A stretch of DNA of 64,000 nt from Strigops habroptila (GCF_004027225.2 NC_046358.1:2570720-2634719), one strand, 5' to 3'. Positions 52,299 to 64,000 are shown, counted from the first letter of the stretch. A program made the numbers and translations. The notes: generated by a model from the letters alone, not told the origin.

Positions 52299-52727
52299 TC
52301 ATAGAATCATAGAACAGTTTGGGTTGGAAAGGACCTTGAGATCACCTAGTTCCAACCCCCTGCCATGGGCAGGGACACCTCACACTAGACCAGGTTGCTC
52401 CAAGCCCCTGTGTCCAACCTGGCCTTGAACACTGCCAGGGATGGGGCAGCCACAGCTTCTCTGGGCAACCTATGCCAGTGCCTCACCACCTTCACAGTAA
52501 AGAACTTCTCCTTATATCTAACCTGAACTTCCCCTGTTTCAGTTTGAACCCATCACCCCTTGTCCTATCACTACAGTCCCTGATGAAGAGTCCCTCTCCA
52601 GCATCCTTGTAGCCCCCTTCAGATACTGGAAGGCTGCTATGAGGTCTCCATGCAGCTTCTCTTCTCCAGGCTGAACAGCCTCATCTTTCTTAGCCTGTCT
52701 TTATACGTGAGGTGCTCCAGCCGCCAA
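52299..52727 (-). mobile_element. CR1 3' fragment (about 430 bp)
   Basis: Runs from 'catagaatcatagaacagtt' to 'gtgaggtgctccagccgcc' on the plus strand, with all the usual CR1 3' blocks between. It is among the least decayed copies in the window. Confidence 0.96.
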
Positions 52728-54160
52728 TGCTTTGCTGTGAGTATCTTTATTTATTTTCTTCCCTCCCCCCCCCGCTTCTATTCTGATATTTGGTTCCTGC
52801 GGCATCTTATTTGCCTGCGTAAGCCTCCTGTTATATATGCATTAAGTCAACAAACTTCAAACAATTCCAAATTAGTCATCTTTATTTACCTGGGGAGACT
52901 GGTTCTATGTTGCTGCGTGTCTTTCTGAGGCATATTCCAAACCACACTTTACCCTTAAGTAAGATTTTGTGATTAAAAGTCAGAATACTTCGCATTCATA
53001 TTTTGTTTTCCCTATTTAAAGTGAGTTTAATCACAAACTGCAAGGTCAGTTTCACTCACCCGCAAGCATGCACACAAAATCATGCCGAATACAAAGTTTA
53101 CACATAGTTCAGTGGTTTACACCCAAGGGAATGATGTAGAATTAGCTGGGTGGAAGGTCAACAGGATCTATTGCTTTGCTAATCAAGTTACATAGGCACC
53201 TAAAGCTTTCATGCTACGTATATCAACCATCTCAGCTGGCTGAGTTGGTACCTACCTCCTGCTTGTGATTAAATCAGATTCATAAATGTTCCCATGTTCT
53301 CTACAACATCTGTTGAGTAGGTATGCTCAGAGTACTTCTACTACATAGCCAAAGCATTTAACTTCAGCACAGAGCATTGAAGCATGACATTTATTCTAAA
53401 AGACCAGAAAAGAGAAAAATAAGACAGAAAGTGCTCATTTTTAATTAAACTGATTATCGCTGAGACCACATCACAGGATTGGGAGTCTTCATTTTTAACC
53501 CTTCTACTAAAGATGTTCAAACTTTTATCTTCCACAGTATCCAAACCGTATCTAGAGATGAGGCCTGGATATATTTTCTACCTATGCCCCAAGGAATAAG
53601 GTCAGAAAGAAAAAAATAAAGACATTGGTTTACGTGGTAAAGGCTCAAGTAATAAAAATATAATTGATATCACTGAATGTATTTTCAATCATGGAAAAAA
53701 ATGCATCTACTGCCCCTACTCCAAATATGAAGTAATATAATGAAACTATTCTCAAGGCATGAAAGAATAATTGGCCTTGTGACAAATATCCAACCTTGGG
53801 ATATTTACAGTACCTCAGGAACCTTTTCAATTGACTTTTCTGACGATCCTTTTGCTGTCACAGCTGATGTGATCATCAGGGCACGGAAAAAACACTGAAC
53901 AAGGAATATATACTACTATTAACTGTTCACTTACATGACAGGGGATTGAAGGTATGGCAAGTACACTCAGAAGAAAAACAGAGAAGCATTAATAGAACAG
54001 ATTAATGTTCATTGTAATACAGTAAATGGAACACATTGGCTGTCTTGATTCCAAAGTGGAAATACACACCCAAACCAATTTTATTTGTCAAACATGCAAT
54101 TAGGTGGACATAAAGTCCATGCTATTAAGAGCCAGCCAACATCTGGGTGACAGGTGTCAA
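52728..54160. other. Intergenic, no gene seen
   Basis: AT-rich unique DNA. A C-run lies at about 52766-52773. No exon was recognised. Confidence 0.5.
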
Positions 54161-54200
54161 CATGTTAGACATAGTATATGGTGAGAAGAAGAGATGGAAT

Positions 54201-54804
54201 ATGAGATATGTAATGATCTGTGGAGCTCTGTATATACTCTGTAAGTATTGTCTGCTTAATAAGTTTATCATTCAGTAACTTGCATTATTTATAGCCTTTT
54301 TACTTTTGCATTTTCAGTCATCAAATCCAATGGAAAACACTGTGAAATAAAACATCTTCAGAAGAGGTGGACTTTGAGGGATGATGGAGGGAGCAACATT
54401 AGTGGAAAAGGTAAGCAGCATGAATTAAAGCTGGGTTTTATGGGAAATAGCTCGTCACTTGGGCTGTCAGTTGACAGAATGAGATACTGAGAGGCACAGC
54501 AGAGAGAAAACTTCTGAGAAAACACACGTAGCAGAAAATCAGGAAAAGGCAGATTGGAAACCTCATTTTGTGTTTATAATTTCCACCATTCTCTGCTGTA
54601 GTTATTAGGGCAAGGTCTTAATTTAAACCACTAGAAAAAAAGACTAACCTCAGAGGTAGAAAAGCGTGTTAGAATAATAATAGTGTGTTTTTACACTAGA
54701 AAAACAATGTGGTTTTCTTTTCTCTCCTTCTTTCCTTTTCTATAGACAATAAAGACTTCAGTGATTCTGGAGCAGATGTGTTCACAGAATCACAGAATCA
54801 TTAG
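54201..54804 (+). other. Candidate small spliced gene, secreted-protein-like (unproven)
   Basis: Three exon-like blocks join in one open frame. Block 1 (54201-54240) starts MRYVMICGALYIL, resembling a short signal peptide, and ends at a gtaagt donor. Block 2 (54318-54410) follows an acceptor with a good pyrimidine tract, stays open for 30 codons (FIKSNGKHCEIKHLQKRW..) and ends at aaag/gtaagc. Block 3 (54746-54804) follows a strong acceptor (tttccttttctatag) and reads DNKDFSDSGADVF before a stop inside a CR1 remnant. An AATAAA lies at 54903-54908. All phases agree, giving 63 residues. An alternative third block at 56278-56477, also phase-compatible, would give 110 residues. An in-frame ATG also lies upstream at 54162. 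I recognise no protein family; chance is a real possibility. Confidence 0.2.
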
Positions 54805-54843
54805 GGTTGGAAGGGACCTCTGGGCATCATCTAGTCCAACTCT
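54783..54843 (-). mobile_element. CR1 terminal fragment
   Basis: 'cagaatcacagaatcattag', 'ggttggaagggacctctggg' and 'catctagtccaactctc' match the reverse complement of a CR1 3' end. Confidence 0.9.
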
Positions 54844-56191
54844 CAAAATTTAGCAGTGTGTGTGGTTAGTAAATGTCAATGGATACACTTGTCCTAGAGT
54901 AAAATAAATTTTGCAGTATTTTTACCAAAAGATGAATTTCATTCATCTTTATTAATGTTTTGCAATAATGTATGACATTTCATGAACAGTACTCCTCCTC
55001 ATCATCATCAAGAATTTGTGTTTAATATTTGGTGCTGGCAAGACAGCTGCAATATATGTTTTGAGATAACTGAAAGAACAACAATAATAGGACAAGAAAT
55101 GCAGTATTCAAACATGTATTTAACATTCTGGGTATGTGAAGTTTTGTATTTTTATTCCTAGAAACTACATTCTTAAAATTCACATCATATAAATACAATT
55201 TTCTTGTGTTAATGCATTTGCTTTTATTTGATTTTCTTTCAAGTTAGAGCACCCATAAGTAAGCTTATGAATGGTTTTCTGCATTTCTTCCCTGTATTAT
55301 TAGCAGCATTGTCTGAAGCATTTACCTAATAGCAGTTGATAAACTCTCTATTTTGAAACATGATTTTGCTCATTAATGCTTCTGCATAAGAATTAAAGCT
55401 AGGCACAGCAATATTTTTTTCTGTTATTAGAATCAGAAGCTCTGAAGCTTTTAAATGGGTCAACCATCCAGTATGACTTAGTCACATGTGCTTTAAATTA
55501 GTCAAGTGTTTAATTGGCTTGCTGGATGTTTGCATGTATAAATATAGGTGCTTGATCCAAGAGATATCTTGATTCAATAGGTGTCATTTTATATGTTCTA
55601 ATTTTGTATAAAGAAGAGAATAGTAAATGAACTGGTTTTTCAAGCCAATTGAATGTTCAGAAATGTAAAGGCAATTAAAAATGTTGGCTGCCTCACATGA
55701 CTGGAAAATCAGGCTATTATTTCATTGTCAGTAAAAATTAGATACATGCTTCTGAAAATTTTGGATAGATTTCTGTAGCTGAATGCATCAGTACAGCTCT
55801 AGACTGGTATATAGGGTTTATTCATATAATTTATTAATATGCCAATAAAATGAACTAAACTGAAGCTGCTAGTTGGATATATGAACAGAATCTGTTTGCC
55901 CATTATATATGTTCTGTGATCCCTAAGTAGAAGAAAGCAGAGTTTGATGCTCTGCTGAAAAATATCAGTGTAATATATCAGATTAAAACATAGAATGGAG
56001 AGGCACACCAGACATATGCTGTGTTAGAGGCCTACAGAATGTGAACAAAAGAATTTGCACATCTATCTAACAATATCAACACTGCTTTATGATTTGGGCA
56101 TTCCATTTTGAAAGAAAACCCCTGATTAGAGGCATTTTGAGTACATGACTGACACTTAGGTTGCAAGGTGTAGAACACTTGTAATGATGAA
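54844..56191. other. AT-rich DNA, no gene seen
   Basis: No recognisable exon or repeat in this stretch apart from the AATAAA at 54903-54908. Confidence 0.5.
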
Positions 56192-56233
56192 TTTAGTACC
56201 AAAACTCAACTTTCATTTAGTTTTGGTACTAAA
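56192..56233. repeat. Perfect 15-bp inverted repeat
   Basis: TTTAGTACCAAAACT (56192-56206) and AGTTTTGGTACTAAA (56219-56233) are exact reverse complements around a 12-base spacer. Confidence 0.9.
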
Positions 56234-56277
56234 ACACTGTTAAAATTTGTCATCTGATCACACATTGTTCTTTACAG

Positions 56278-56477
56278 CGGTGATTCCTGAATTTTCCTCT
56301 GAATATAGTATCAGTGCCATGACTGGAAGAGACAATAATGGAAGCTTATGGGGGAAAAAAACTCAAGCAAACCAGCCAGTGGAATGGCAAGAAACAAGAT
56401 GGATTTGCTGTAACCACAGCAAATACAGACTCTGGGAAAAAAGGAAGGACAAAGGAGAAGGGATGTTGCATTTTTAA
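56278..56477 (+). other. Exon-like open frame (unproven)
   Basis: A 66-codon open frame follows a good acceptor (ttctttacag). It reads AVIPEFSSEYSISAMTG.. and includes a basic, Trp/Cys-containing C-terminal part (WICCNHSKYRLWEKRKDKG) before TAA. Its phase fits the donor at 54411, so it may be an alternative last exon of the 54.2-kb candidate. A donor-like aag/gtatga follows immediately after the stop. No family is recognised. Confidence 0.15.
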
Positions 56478-56985
56478 GGTATGAAAAGAGGAAATGTCAC
56501 TATCTTCGAAACCAATGGGCAAGTAGCTGGAGATTTTCTGTACATGATCGAGTCACTAAGTCAAAACTGTTAAACCTGAGAGATTTAAGTTAGACATCTA
56601 AGTAATGTTTAGGTGTCTAAAGAAAGGCTGGCTTGATCTTTTTCTATTTAAGTAAGTTATGAAAGCTGTGGTGCTCTGCAGGCAGAGATACATCAAAGAC
56701 TTACAATGCATGTGACAGTCATAATAGGTACACGTGATATTTGTATGCTGGAGTATAAGCAAGTATTTTACATGTATAATAATCCAGTGTGCTGACTTGA
56801 TGGGTCAGTTTCCCATGGAATCACCTGGGAGTAATTGTTGCAAATTCACCCGCAGAGATTGCCTGCCAGGGTCCCATTAAGATAATATTTTCTAAGTTTA
56901 ACATGTTTATAATCCACATGTAGTTTAATGTGTTTTGTCTTTCACCTTTACATTCCCAAAATACAAATATACTTTAAAACATTTC

Positions 56986-57103
56986 ACAGAATCATAGAAT
57001 GAACTAGGTTGGAAAAGAACTTGAAGATCATCAAGTCCAACCACTACCCCAAGAGTGCTGAGACCACCGCTAAACCATGTCACTGAGGGCCCCATCTACA
57101 TAT
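56986..57103 (-). mobile_element. CR1 3' fragment
   Basis: 'cacagaatcatagaatgaac', 'aggttggaaaagaacttgaa' and 'ccaccgctaaaccatgtcac' match the reverse complement of the AAGTCCAACC CR1 subfamily. Confidence 0.93.
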
Positions 57104-57506
57104 TTACACCTATTTAATGCAAGCTAACTTGTCACTGATTCATTTTCATTATCTCTAAACTAGCAGATTAACAGACACTGAATAACTGAATAAGATTTTT
57201 GAAGATAATTTTAATGAATTGTGAAATAAATGCAATTTTAAAAATCTGCTTTATTATAGAAGAATCGTGGCTGTCTCTTTAGTTGCCCAGTTTAAGAGGA
57301 ATAACAGCAAAAGACATAAGACTTGAGGTTTGTCCCTTGAGGTGGTCACAAATAGAACCAAGGGAATAATTAATGCTGAGGTATTAGCACACTAATGAGT
57401 ATTGTTTGAATTGATGGGAGTTGTAGGTCTCAGTACCTTTGAAAATTCTGCTTTTATTTTGGTGTGAATATTTTAGCCTTTTTTTCCCCCCCTTTAAATA
57501 GCTAGA

Positions 57507-57692
57507 CTACCAAAAATTCCAGGGTCTTACGAGATTCAAAGAAGCAAGGAGCACACTCTGAGTGAAATACAGCACCGCTAGTAGCATATTAGATACATAT
57601 AAAATAGTTCTTCCAGCCTGGAATAATTGCTCCACAACGGTGCCTGCCATATGGCCAGCAGCTTGCCCCAGCTGTCTGAGTAATGGCAGCAT
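57507..57692 (-). other. 61-codon hydrophobic ORF with splice-like borders (unproven)
   Basis: On the minus strand an ATG-started frame reads MLPLLRQLGQAAGHMAGTVV.., then a hydrophobic segment (ILYVSNMLLAVLYFTQSVLL) long enough to span a membrane, ending RPWNFW then stop. An acceptor-like ttatcag lies about 25 bases before the ATG and a donor-like ctc/gtaaga lies near the end, so it could also be an internal exon. I do not recognise the protein, and no partner exon was found. Confidence 0.15.
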
Positions 57693-58526
57693 GTGAGTAG
57701 CTGTTCCAGTCCTTCTGATAAAGGCAATTTTTTACACTGACTAGTTATGTGTTATTATATGTTACAAAGGTGGCCATTATTTTGTTTAAGACTTATACAA
57801 TTGCCAGGGGCTACTTGTGATTTCTGCTGAAGTAGAATAAAAAGCCTGGACTGTTTTTACCACAGGGACATGCATGGAAAAGAAACCAAGCAGAATTTCT
57901 TCTGCATGTTTAGGTATTCTTAAAGCCAAAGTTCTCTTCTGTACATTTGACCTCATTTTTCTAAAGTTTTCTGTTTCTACAGAATTCCTTGCTTCAAACA
58001 GGTAAGTTGAAATTTTAGAAGCACCTAATATACTTAAAAAAAAGGCAACATAATGCCATAACTACAGGAGTCTTCACAGCATTTAGTTAGACACTGGGAT
58101 CAATTTTAGACATCCTAAAAATCCTGCTTTTTACATGTATGGAGGGCTACATTTCTAAAATGTGTGCCTGCTTTATAAAAGTTAGAAGAATTAATAGTTA
58201 TTTTGACATATGAACATAGAAACAGAACTTGGCTGTTTCATGACACCCGAGAAGTGGTGAAACTTATCTGGAAACTGTAACAAAGTATTAGCTTGTTGTT
58301 CCCTTTTTTTTTTTAACCCCCTTGAGGTTGATATTAAGTTACCAGGGTAATTATATCGATACATTTCTTTCTAGCTATTAATTGACCTCTGAACCCTGGC
58401 TGACCATCTGCAAAACATTTACAAGAGGTTTACAAGCCATTTACATTGATGCAGGGATAAAAATGAAATACAGATCATAACTTACAAACCATCAAACTTA
58501 TAAACATGCCGCAACCTTCTGAACAG
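57693..58526. other. AT-rich DNA, no gene seen
   Basis: Unique sequence with short T and A runs (about 58038 and 58304-58314). No exon was recognised. Confidence 0.5.
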
Positions 58527-58596
58527 ATCACAGAATCATAGAATAATTTGAGTTGGAAAGGACCTTAAGATCATCTAGTTCCAACCCCCTGCCACC
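58527..58596 (-). mobile_element. CR1 terminal fragment
   Basis: 'cacagaatcatagaataatt', 'gagttggaaaggaccttaag' and 'tcatctagttccaaccccct' form a 70-bp reverse-complement CR1 end. Confidence 0.93.
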
Positions 58597-59982
58597 TACT
58601 GTGAACTATCAGCATTCCTAGCTGGCTTTGCTTGTATTTATGTCCTGGGTTTGTCAGTTAATATCAGTGTTTGTTCTGTGTTTGGGCAGCACAGTTGAGT
58701 CTTCATCCATAACATGGACGTCTAAACAATTTTAAGAGTTTACACATTTATCTTCTTTAAGAGAATACACATTTATCACTGAATATGTTGCCTTAATTTT
58801 TTTTAATACTTCTAGTCTAAAAATGTTTGATAAACGTTTACAGCTACAAGAAAGAGTTCTACATGATACCAACCATGTAAATTAGGCCAAGTTTTGATCA
58901 CCAAATACTTTCAACTCACCAAGAGTGAAAACAGCTATTTTTCAATAGTCCTCTGGTTATCATAGTATTTGACTGAGAAGGTTGATACTTTTTCCTTTCC
59001 TTTTGTTGTTAGTATGGTAGGGGATTCTTTCTTTGTTTTTACAATGTGCTAATACCTTTTCTGTTTAGTATTGTTATCCGTACATTTTCCTGAAATCTGA
59101 AAGGAAGTTTCAAGACATGAAAGGTTGAGGTATCTTAATTTCCTGCCTGCCTGTCAGATTCCAGAGGCTTTCCACCATCTTCTTCTGTATTGATGGTTTT
59201 GCTCCTTTTCCTGCTTACCAGTCATGGCGATAGTAACCAATATACCCTATTCACAAGAGGCTCCATTGTAGCTGAAAGGTATCTGCCAACTACTATAGAT
59301 TGGAGATAGGCCTTGGTCTTTCACCTTGTATTTTAATGCAGGTGTTTTTTGTTATGATCCGGTTCAATGACACCCCATGACATCCACCCACCATTCATCA
59401 TTTAATTTTAATTCTTCTGTCAACCTCTGATACATCTCTGAATCATCATTTTGTTGAGCACTGATGGATCCTATACTTCATAATCCTGGCACCAGCCCCA
59501 CTGCTACTGAATCATACGGACTATTCTTATATTTATTTCCAGGACCGGGTACTAAGATGTGCTATAGAACATTATATAGCACTGAGATACTTCCATTAGG
59601 ATGGTGTGTCACAGGTACACCTGCCCAATGACGTAGGTGGAAAAAAAGGGAGTTGGTAATTTCCTACCCATTGCTTACAGTGTATGTTTCATCCTTAGTA
59701 GCAATAACAAATTGGCCTGTGTCAGTTGTCTCCCTGTTGGAAAAATATTCCTGGCCTCTGTGATAACAGGTAACCTTGTGTCATAACTGGAATTAGGTAT
59801 AGAAGGAGGTGGATGGTGTTTCTGAAGGCCATGCATGTTGACTAGGTGGTTCTCAAGCCAATAGCGCTAATGAACAGCGCAGCTACATGTGCATGTACTG
59901 AACTGACAATGAGGTTTGGAACCTTATGTGATTTTTCTTCCCCTACTGTTTTTTGCATGATTTTACTTTTAGGGTTGGAAGT
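58597..59982. other. Intergenic, no gene seen
   Basis: No recognisable feature in this 1.4-kb stretch. Confidence 0.5.
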
Positions 59983-60093
59983 AGATGAGGCCTTAGAGAT
60001 ATGGTTTAGTGGTGGCCTTGACAGTGCTGGGGAATGGTTGGACATGATAATCTTAAAGGTCTTTTCCAACCAAAATGATTCTATGATTCTATG
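59983..60093 (+). mobile_element. CR1 3' fragment
   Basis: 'tggtttagtggtggccttga', 'taaaggtcttttccaaccaa' and 'gattctatgattctatgc' mark a CR1 end. Confidence 0.93.
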
Positions 60094-61439
60094 CATGCTC
60101 TTCCGCTGTAGCAAAACCATGGTGGTATACACATTCAGCATCTTCACAAGACAAGTGACGTGGTAAAATACTGTTCATTCACACAAAAACTGAAAAAGTA
60201 TGAACAGTGTATTATGATGGTCCAAAAGTAGCATCATATAAACTCGGTTTTCATTAACTAGTACACTCCTCTGTGCAGTAAGTGTCAAGCTACAAATTCC
60301 TGCTCCAATATACCAAGATTAAGTGTTCTTGAAGAAAATTTCTTAATATGGGCAATATAATATGGTGATGAATACTAGAATACTAGTTACTATGCTGTTA
60401 TGATGTTATATAGAGTAAAATGGTGCCTCTTAGTGTTACAAAGCTTTGTTTTCTGTTTGTTTTCATAAAAATGCCAACATCAATGGTCAGTGATATTTAC
60501 AGGTGAGTTTTACAGCATTTTTCACACACGCCTTATAAAGTTTAGGTAAAATTTTAGTAACATTTCAGTCTCTTTTTTGGCAATCATTCATTCATTTACA
60601 AATTAGCATTATATGATATTGACTCTGAGGTATTTAAACAATATGAAATGTACCTCAAATCAAAACATTTATAAGATTCTATTCTAGTTTTATGTGCAGG
60701 TAGGCAAGGTTTCCTAGTGGAAATAACTAAAATCTCTGGAGTTTATCAGAGAAATCAAGGAAAATCAGGGGTCGCAAAGTAAAAAACATAGTGAAGAGAG
60801 AAATCTACAAGTGAAGACATTGTTTTGCTGTGGTATTTCCCCCTTATTCTAACATGTTTGACATTGTTTTATTAATTATTTTCTTGCTGGAAGTGTTCAT
60901 TCACTGTAGTTTTTCCCACAAATGTGATAGAACTTTTCCCTCCTACCTTCCAGATGAGTGCTGTGGTGATAGCACTGCAGCAGTCTGCTTGTCTCTCTTG
61001 CTTGCCCTTTGCTGCTATACTGGCTCAATACGTTACTATTGTTTCACTAGCAAACCAGAACAGCAAACAGTAGGTGTCTAAGAGAGTTTCATGGAGTATG
61101 GGAAGAATCAAGTTCAAATGCTAAATTTAGATGAGACTTAAAATGAGCCATGTGTGGCAGATGACTATTCTGACTACTAGGTGCTTTGTGGTGCTGAGGA
61201 TTTCCTGGATACATCTGCACTGTCCCTTGGCACTGTGCTCTCACTCCTCAGCCCAGGCCTCTATGGTCTAAGCTGTATACTTAGTTCATTCCTGAGGTCT
61301 CTATGATGGAATGTACTAGGTTTCTTGCTGATGAAGCACTGGTGGATCTGAAAGAATAGTTAAAATACAATTGTAAAGACAGCATAGAGGGCTGCCTCCT
61401 CCTGACTGTCCTTCAATGCCATCCCAGAACACATCATAC
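60094..61439. other. Intergenic, no gene seen
   Basis: An 83-codon frame at 60830-61081 has hydrophobic and Cys-containing parts but no exon context, so I do not call it a gene. Nothing else was recognised. Confidence 0.5.
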
Positions 61440-61692
61440 TCATGGCTTTAAACTGAAAGAGGAGAGATTGAGATGAGCTCTTAGGCAGAAGTTCTTCCCT
61501 GTCAGGGCAGTGGAGTGCTGGCACAGGTTGCCCAGAGAAGCTGTGGCTGCCCCATCCCTGGCAGTGTTCAAGGCCAGGTTGGACACAGGGGCTTGGAGCA
61601 ACCTGCTCTAGTGGAAGGTGTCCCTGCCCCTGGCAGGGGGTTGAAATTGAATGAGCTTTAAGGTCCTTTCCAACCCAAGCCATTCTGTGATA
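61440..61692 (+). mobile_element. CR1 3' fragment
   Basis: About 250 bp of CR1 3' region, including 'gaggagagattgagatgagc', 'ggcagtgttcaaggccaggt' and 'taaggtcctttccaacccaa'. Confidence 0.95.
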
Positions 61693-62387
61693 CTCTTGTG
61701 TGCTTCATATCCTGCCTTATTCCATGCTGAAGTATACCACACCCAGCCTAAGCAGTATGGTTTCTGGAGGGTTGCCAAGTAACTTTGCCAAGTAAATTTG
61801 TCACTGCTCAGGATAACCTGAAAAACAACCCAGTAATTGTGAACATAAAACTATCAAGGGTTTATAGTGTTTTGGCTTGGGTTCATGAGAAGACTTGGGC
61901 ATAGCCCTGTTATACCCAGATATGGCCTAGACTGGAGGTGCCAATTCCAGTTCCATCAGCCTCACACACTGCCAGCAGGTCTGGTGGCAGCTTGGCGCTC
62001 CTGAATCCTGTCAACAGTGGTGAGCAGGGGCATTTTAAATTTCAGAAAATGAAAGAAGAATATATGTGAAGGAGAGCATGTGACTGCATTGAATGCATAA
62101 AATGCATCTCCTGGCGAGAAATGGCTCTGACAAAAGCTGCACACCCAGGAGTTAGCCAACAGCTAGCACAGGAGGCCTGGTAGGACACTGTAGTAGAAAC
62201 ATGCCATGGAGATGGATGGCATAGCATATACCACAGCAACCAGGAATGTACTCTGCTAATCATCTCAAAGGCGTATTTCAACACAATGTGAGGCACCCGA
62301 TGCATGATCAGGGTTTTGGTTCACTCCTCACTGAGAGCAGGTTAGAAAAACACAGCAGTGAAGTTACACTATAGTGTTGCACTTCTC
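61693..62387. other. Intergenic, no gene seen
   Basis: No recognisable coding or structural feature. Confidence 0.5.
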
Positions 62388-62662
62388 ATAGAATCATAGA
62401 ATGGTTTGGGTTGAAAAGGACCTTAAGATCACCCAGTTCCAACCCCCCTGCAACCAGCAGGGACACCTCACCTTAGACCATGTTGCCCAAGGTTCTGCCC
62501 AACCTGGCCTTGAACACTGCCAGGGATGGAGCATTTACCACTTCTTTGAACAACCCGTTCCAGTGCCTCAGCACTCTCACAGTAAAGAACTTCTTCCTTA
62601 TATCTAACCTGAACTTCCCCTGTGTAAGTTTGAACCCATTATCCCTTTGTCCTATTTCTACA
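62388..62662 (-). mobile_element. CR1 3' fragment
   Basis: Runs from 'tagaatcatagaatggtttg' to 'tgaacccattatccctttgt' on the plus strand and is clearly CR1. It lies about 0.7 kb from an oppositely oriented CR1 copy. Confidence 0.95.
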
Positions 62663-64000
62663 GTTTTCTCGTCCCTGTCTCACTTGCTTTTTTCTTCCTT
62701 TTTCTTATAGTTGCATCTCATTGCTCAGGAACATGTTACTGCACAGAGAGATGCCTATGTCAGTAGGCATGACACTTTGCCATGACAGGCCACCTCATCA
62801 GGCACTGCTCTGGGAACATGATCTGTAAATGAGTAAGTTTAAACCTCTTCCTCATGCAGGTTTTGTCTTTGTGAAGCAGGTGTCTGTAACAGTGCACTGT
62901 GCTGTGTCCATCTCGCCAATATATTGTGGCCAGAAACGGATACTGCCTTTTCCAGAGGTTTTGTGCTAGGGATACGGAAAGAAAGCAGAGTCTTGTCAAT
63001 AAAAAGTCAGTGGCTTCACTGGCCATGCAGTTCAGATGTTATTCTGGGCAATCCTGTAACTATTCTAAGCAGTTCCTAACACAAGGCGTTGTGCACTTGA
63101 TCTCTCTGTGAGGGTAGACACCTTGTGGTGAGAGTACCATACTGTAGGACGTGATCTGTTAGAAACTGTGTCACGCATGCAATCCCTCAGTTCATCTGCA
63201 CCCCCATTCCACGAGGTGTGTCAAGCAACAGTTGTTCACACAGTAATGGGAAAGCTGGTGCGCGTCTTTTCGCTGAGTATTCTTCATTTTGCAGTGAGTT
63301 GAATTACTACACATTCAGTAAACGTCCTGGAGTAGATTAAGCACAATGTTGTGGTATTTCCACACAGCCAGCCTCAAGAGGGAGTCAGCGGGTTCCTGTA
63401 ATACAGCGAAGCTGCCTAATCCTACAAAGTTTGGTATTCCTTGGGAAAATGAATCTCTGACCGAACACATCCAGGGGGAAGGAGAATATGTGCACATGGC
63501 CTGTAGAGGTTATGCTCGAGTATTAGCACTTGTGAGGGCTGGTAAGAATCTTCTGGAATGAGATCCTGCATCAGCTGGGAAGCTGTTGCTAGACTGATTT
63601 ATGGCAGTACCACAATATATACTGCAGCTGTTATCCTAAGGTTATAAATGATTCCCGACAAGGTAGAAGAGATTTTTAAGACCTGAATTGTGCCTTTGCA
63701 TTTCCCCTATCGTTTGTCTTCAATTCTTTTCAGCATTGTTTGCCATTGTATATAACCACTATTCTCACCATGGACCAATAATGCTCTAGGGCATCCACTT
63801 TATAGTGTTGTTAGAGGGTAATACCTTACCTGACAGTTTCCTGACTGTTAGGGATTGTGAAAAATACTATATTTAACTATAAATGTCTGTCTGTATGGCT
63901 ATTCTTTCTATTGGTTCTGTGATCATGGTGGTTAACTCTTCGTAATGTTATTGTCAATACTGTATTAATGGCTAATAAAAGAGCTGAGGACATTCCAGGA
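62663..64000. other. Right flank, no gene seen
   Basis: Short open frames on both strands (for example 62760-63026 minus and 63346-63561 plus) have no splice context or recognisable homology. No exon of a neighbouring gene was identified. Confidence 0.45.

Noticed and set aside
60830-61081. 83-codon hydrophobic plus-strand frame
   Set aside because: No splice context, no recognisable family, and AT-rich sequence readily gives Leu/Ile/Phe-rich frames.
62760-63026. 88-codon minus-strand frame, possibly retroviral or gene-derived
   Set aside because: No retroviral protein motif, LTR or splice signals could be recognised; treated as chance.
49961-64000. First exon of ABTB2, expected upstream of CAT from mammalian gene order
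   Set aside because: No GC-rich coding first exon or BTB/ankyrin-type sequence was seen; if synteny holds it lies outside the window.

Overview
This is a vertebrate nuclear window and almost certainly a bird. It holds about two dozen CR1 non-LTR fragments, many ending in the CR1 3' octamer tail (ATTCTATG-like). It has no Alu or L1 type repeats. Two compact, fully spliced vertebrate genes are present, both starting in CpG-rich promoters. The species cannot be fixed from the sequence.

Layout. 1-7.4 kb is intergenic and rich in CR1. 7.5-20.4 kb (+) is a complete 12-exon front-end fatty acid desaturase of the FADS1 (delta-5) type. The joined exons are in frame throughout and give 444 residues, with a cytochrome b5 domain and all three histidine boxes. 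Its 3' flank (20.7-21.8 kb) carries degenerate telomere-like DNA: a short TTAGGG-like patch, then about 0.5 kb of CCCTAA variants punctuated by GGCCC. 21.8-31.1 kb is mostly featureless intergenic DNA. 31.1-49.6 kb (-) is the complete 13-exon catalase gene (CAT, 528 residues), read right to left from a CpG island with CCAAT boxes. 50-64 kb is AT-rich, CR1-bearing flank with no confident gene. It contains one candidate small spliced gene (54.2-54.8 kb or to 56.5 kb, +), a hydrophobic ORF with splice-like borders (57.5 kb, -), and a perfect 15-bp inverted repeat.

Relations. The two genes converge, with their 3' ends about 10.7 kb apart. Catalase removes peroxisomal hydrogen peroxide. The desaturase would make polyunsaturated acyl chains in the ER. 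Both belong to lipid and oxidant metabolism, but nothing in the sequence shows co-regulation. The points most worth checking are the FADS1-like gene beside CAT (a paralogue rather than canonical FADS1 is my inference), its changes around histidine box II, the telomere-like array, and the candidate small spliced gene at 54 kb.
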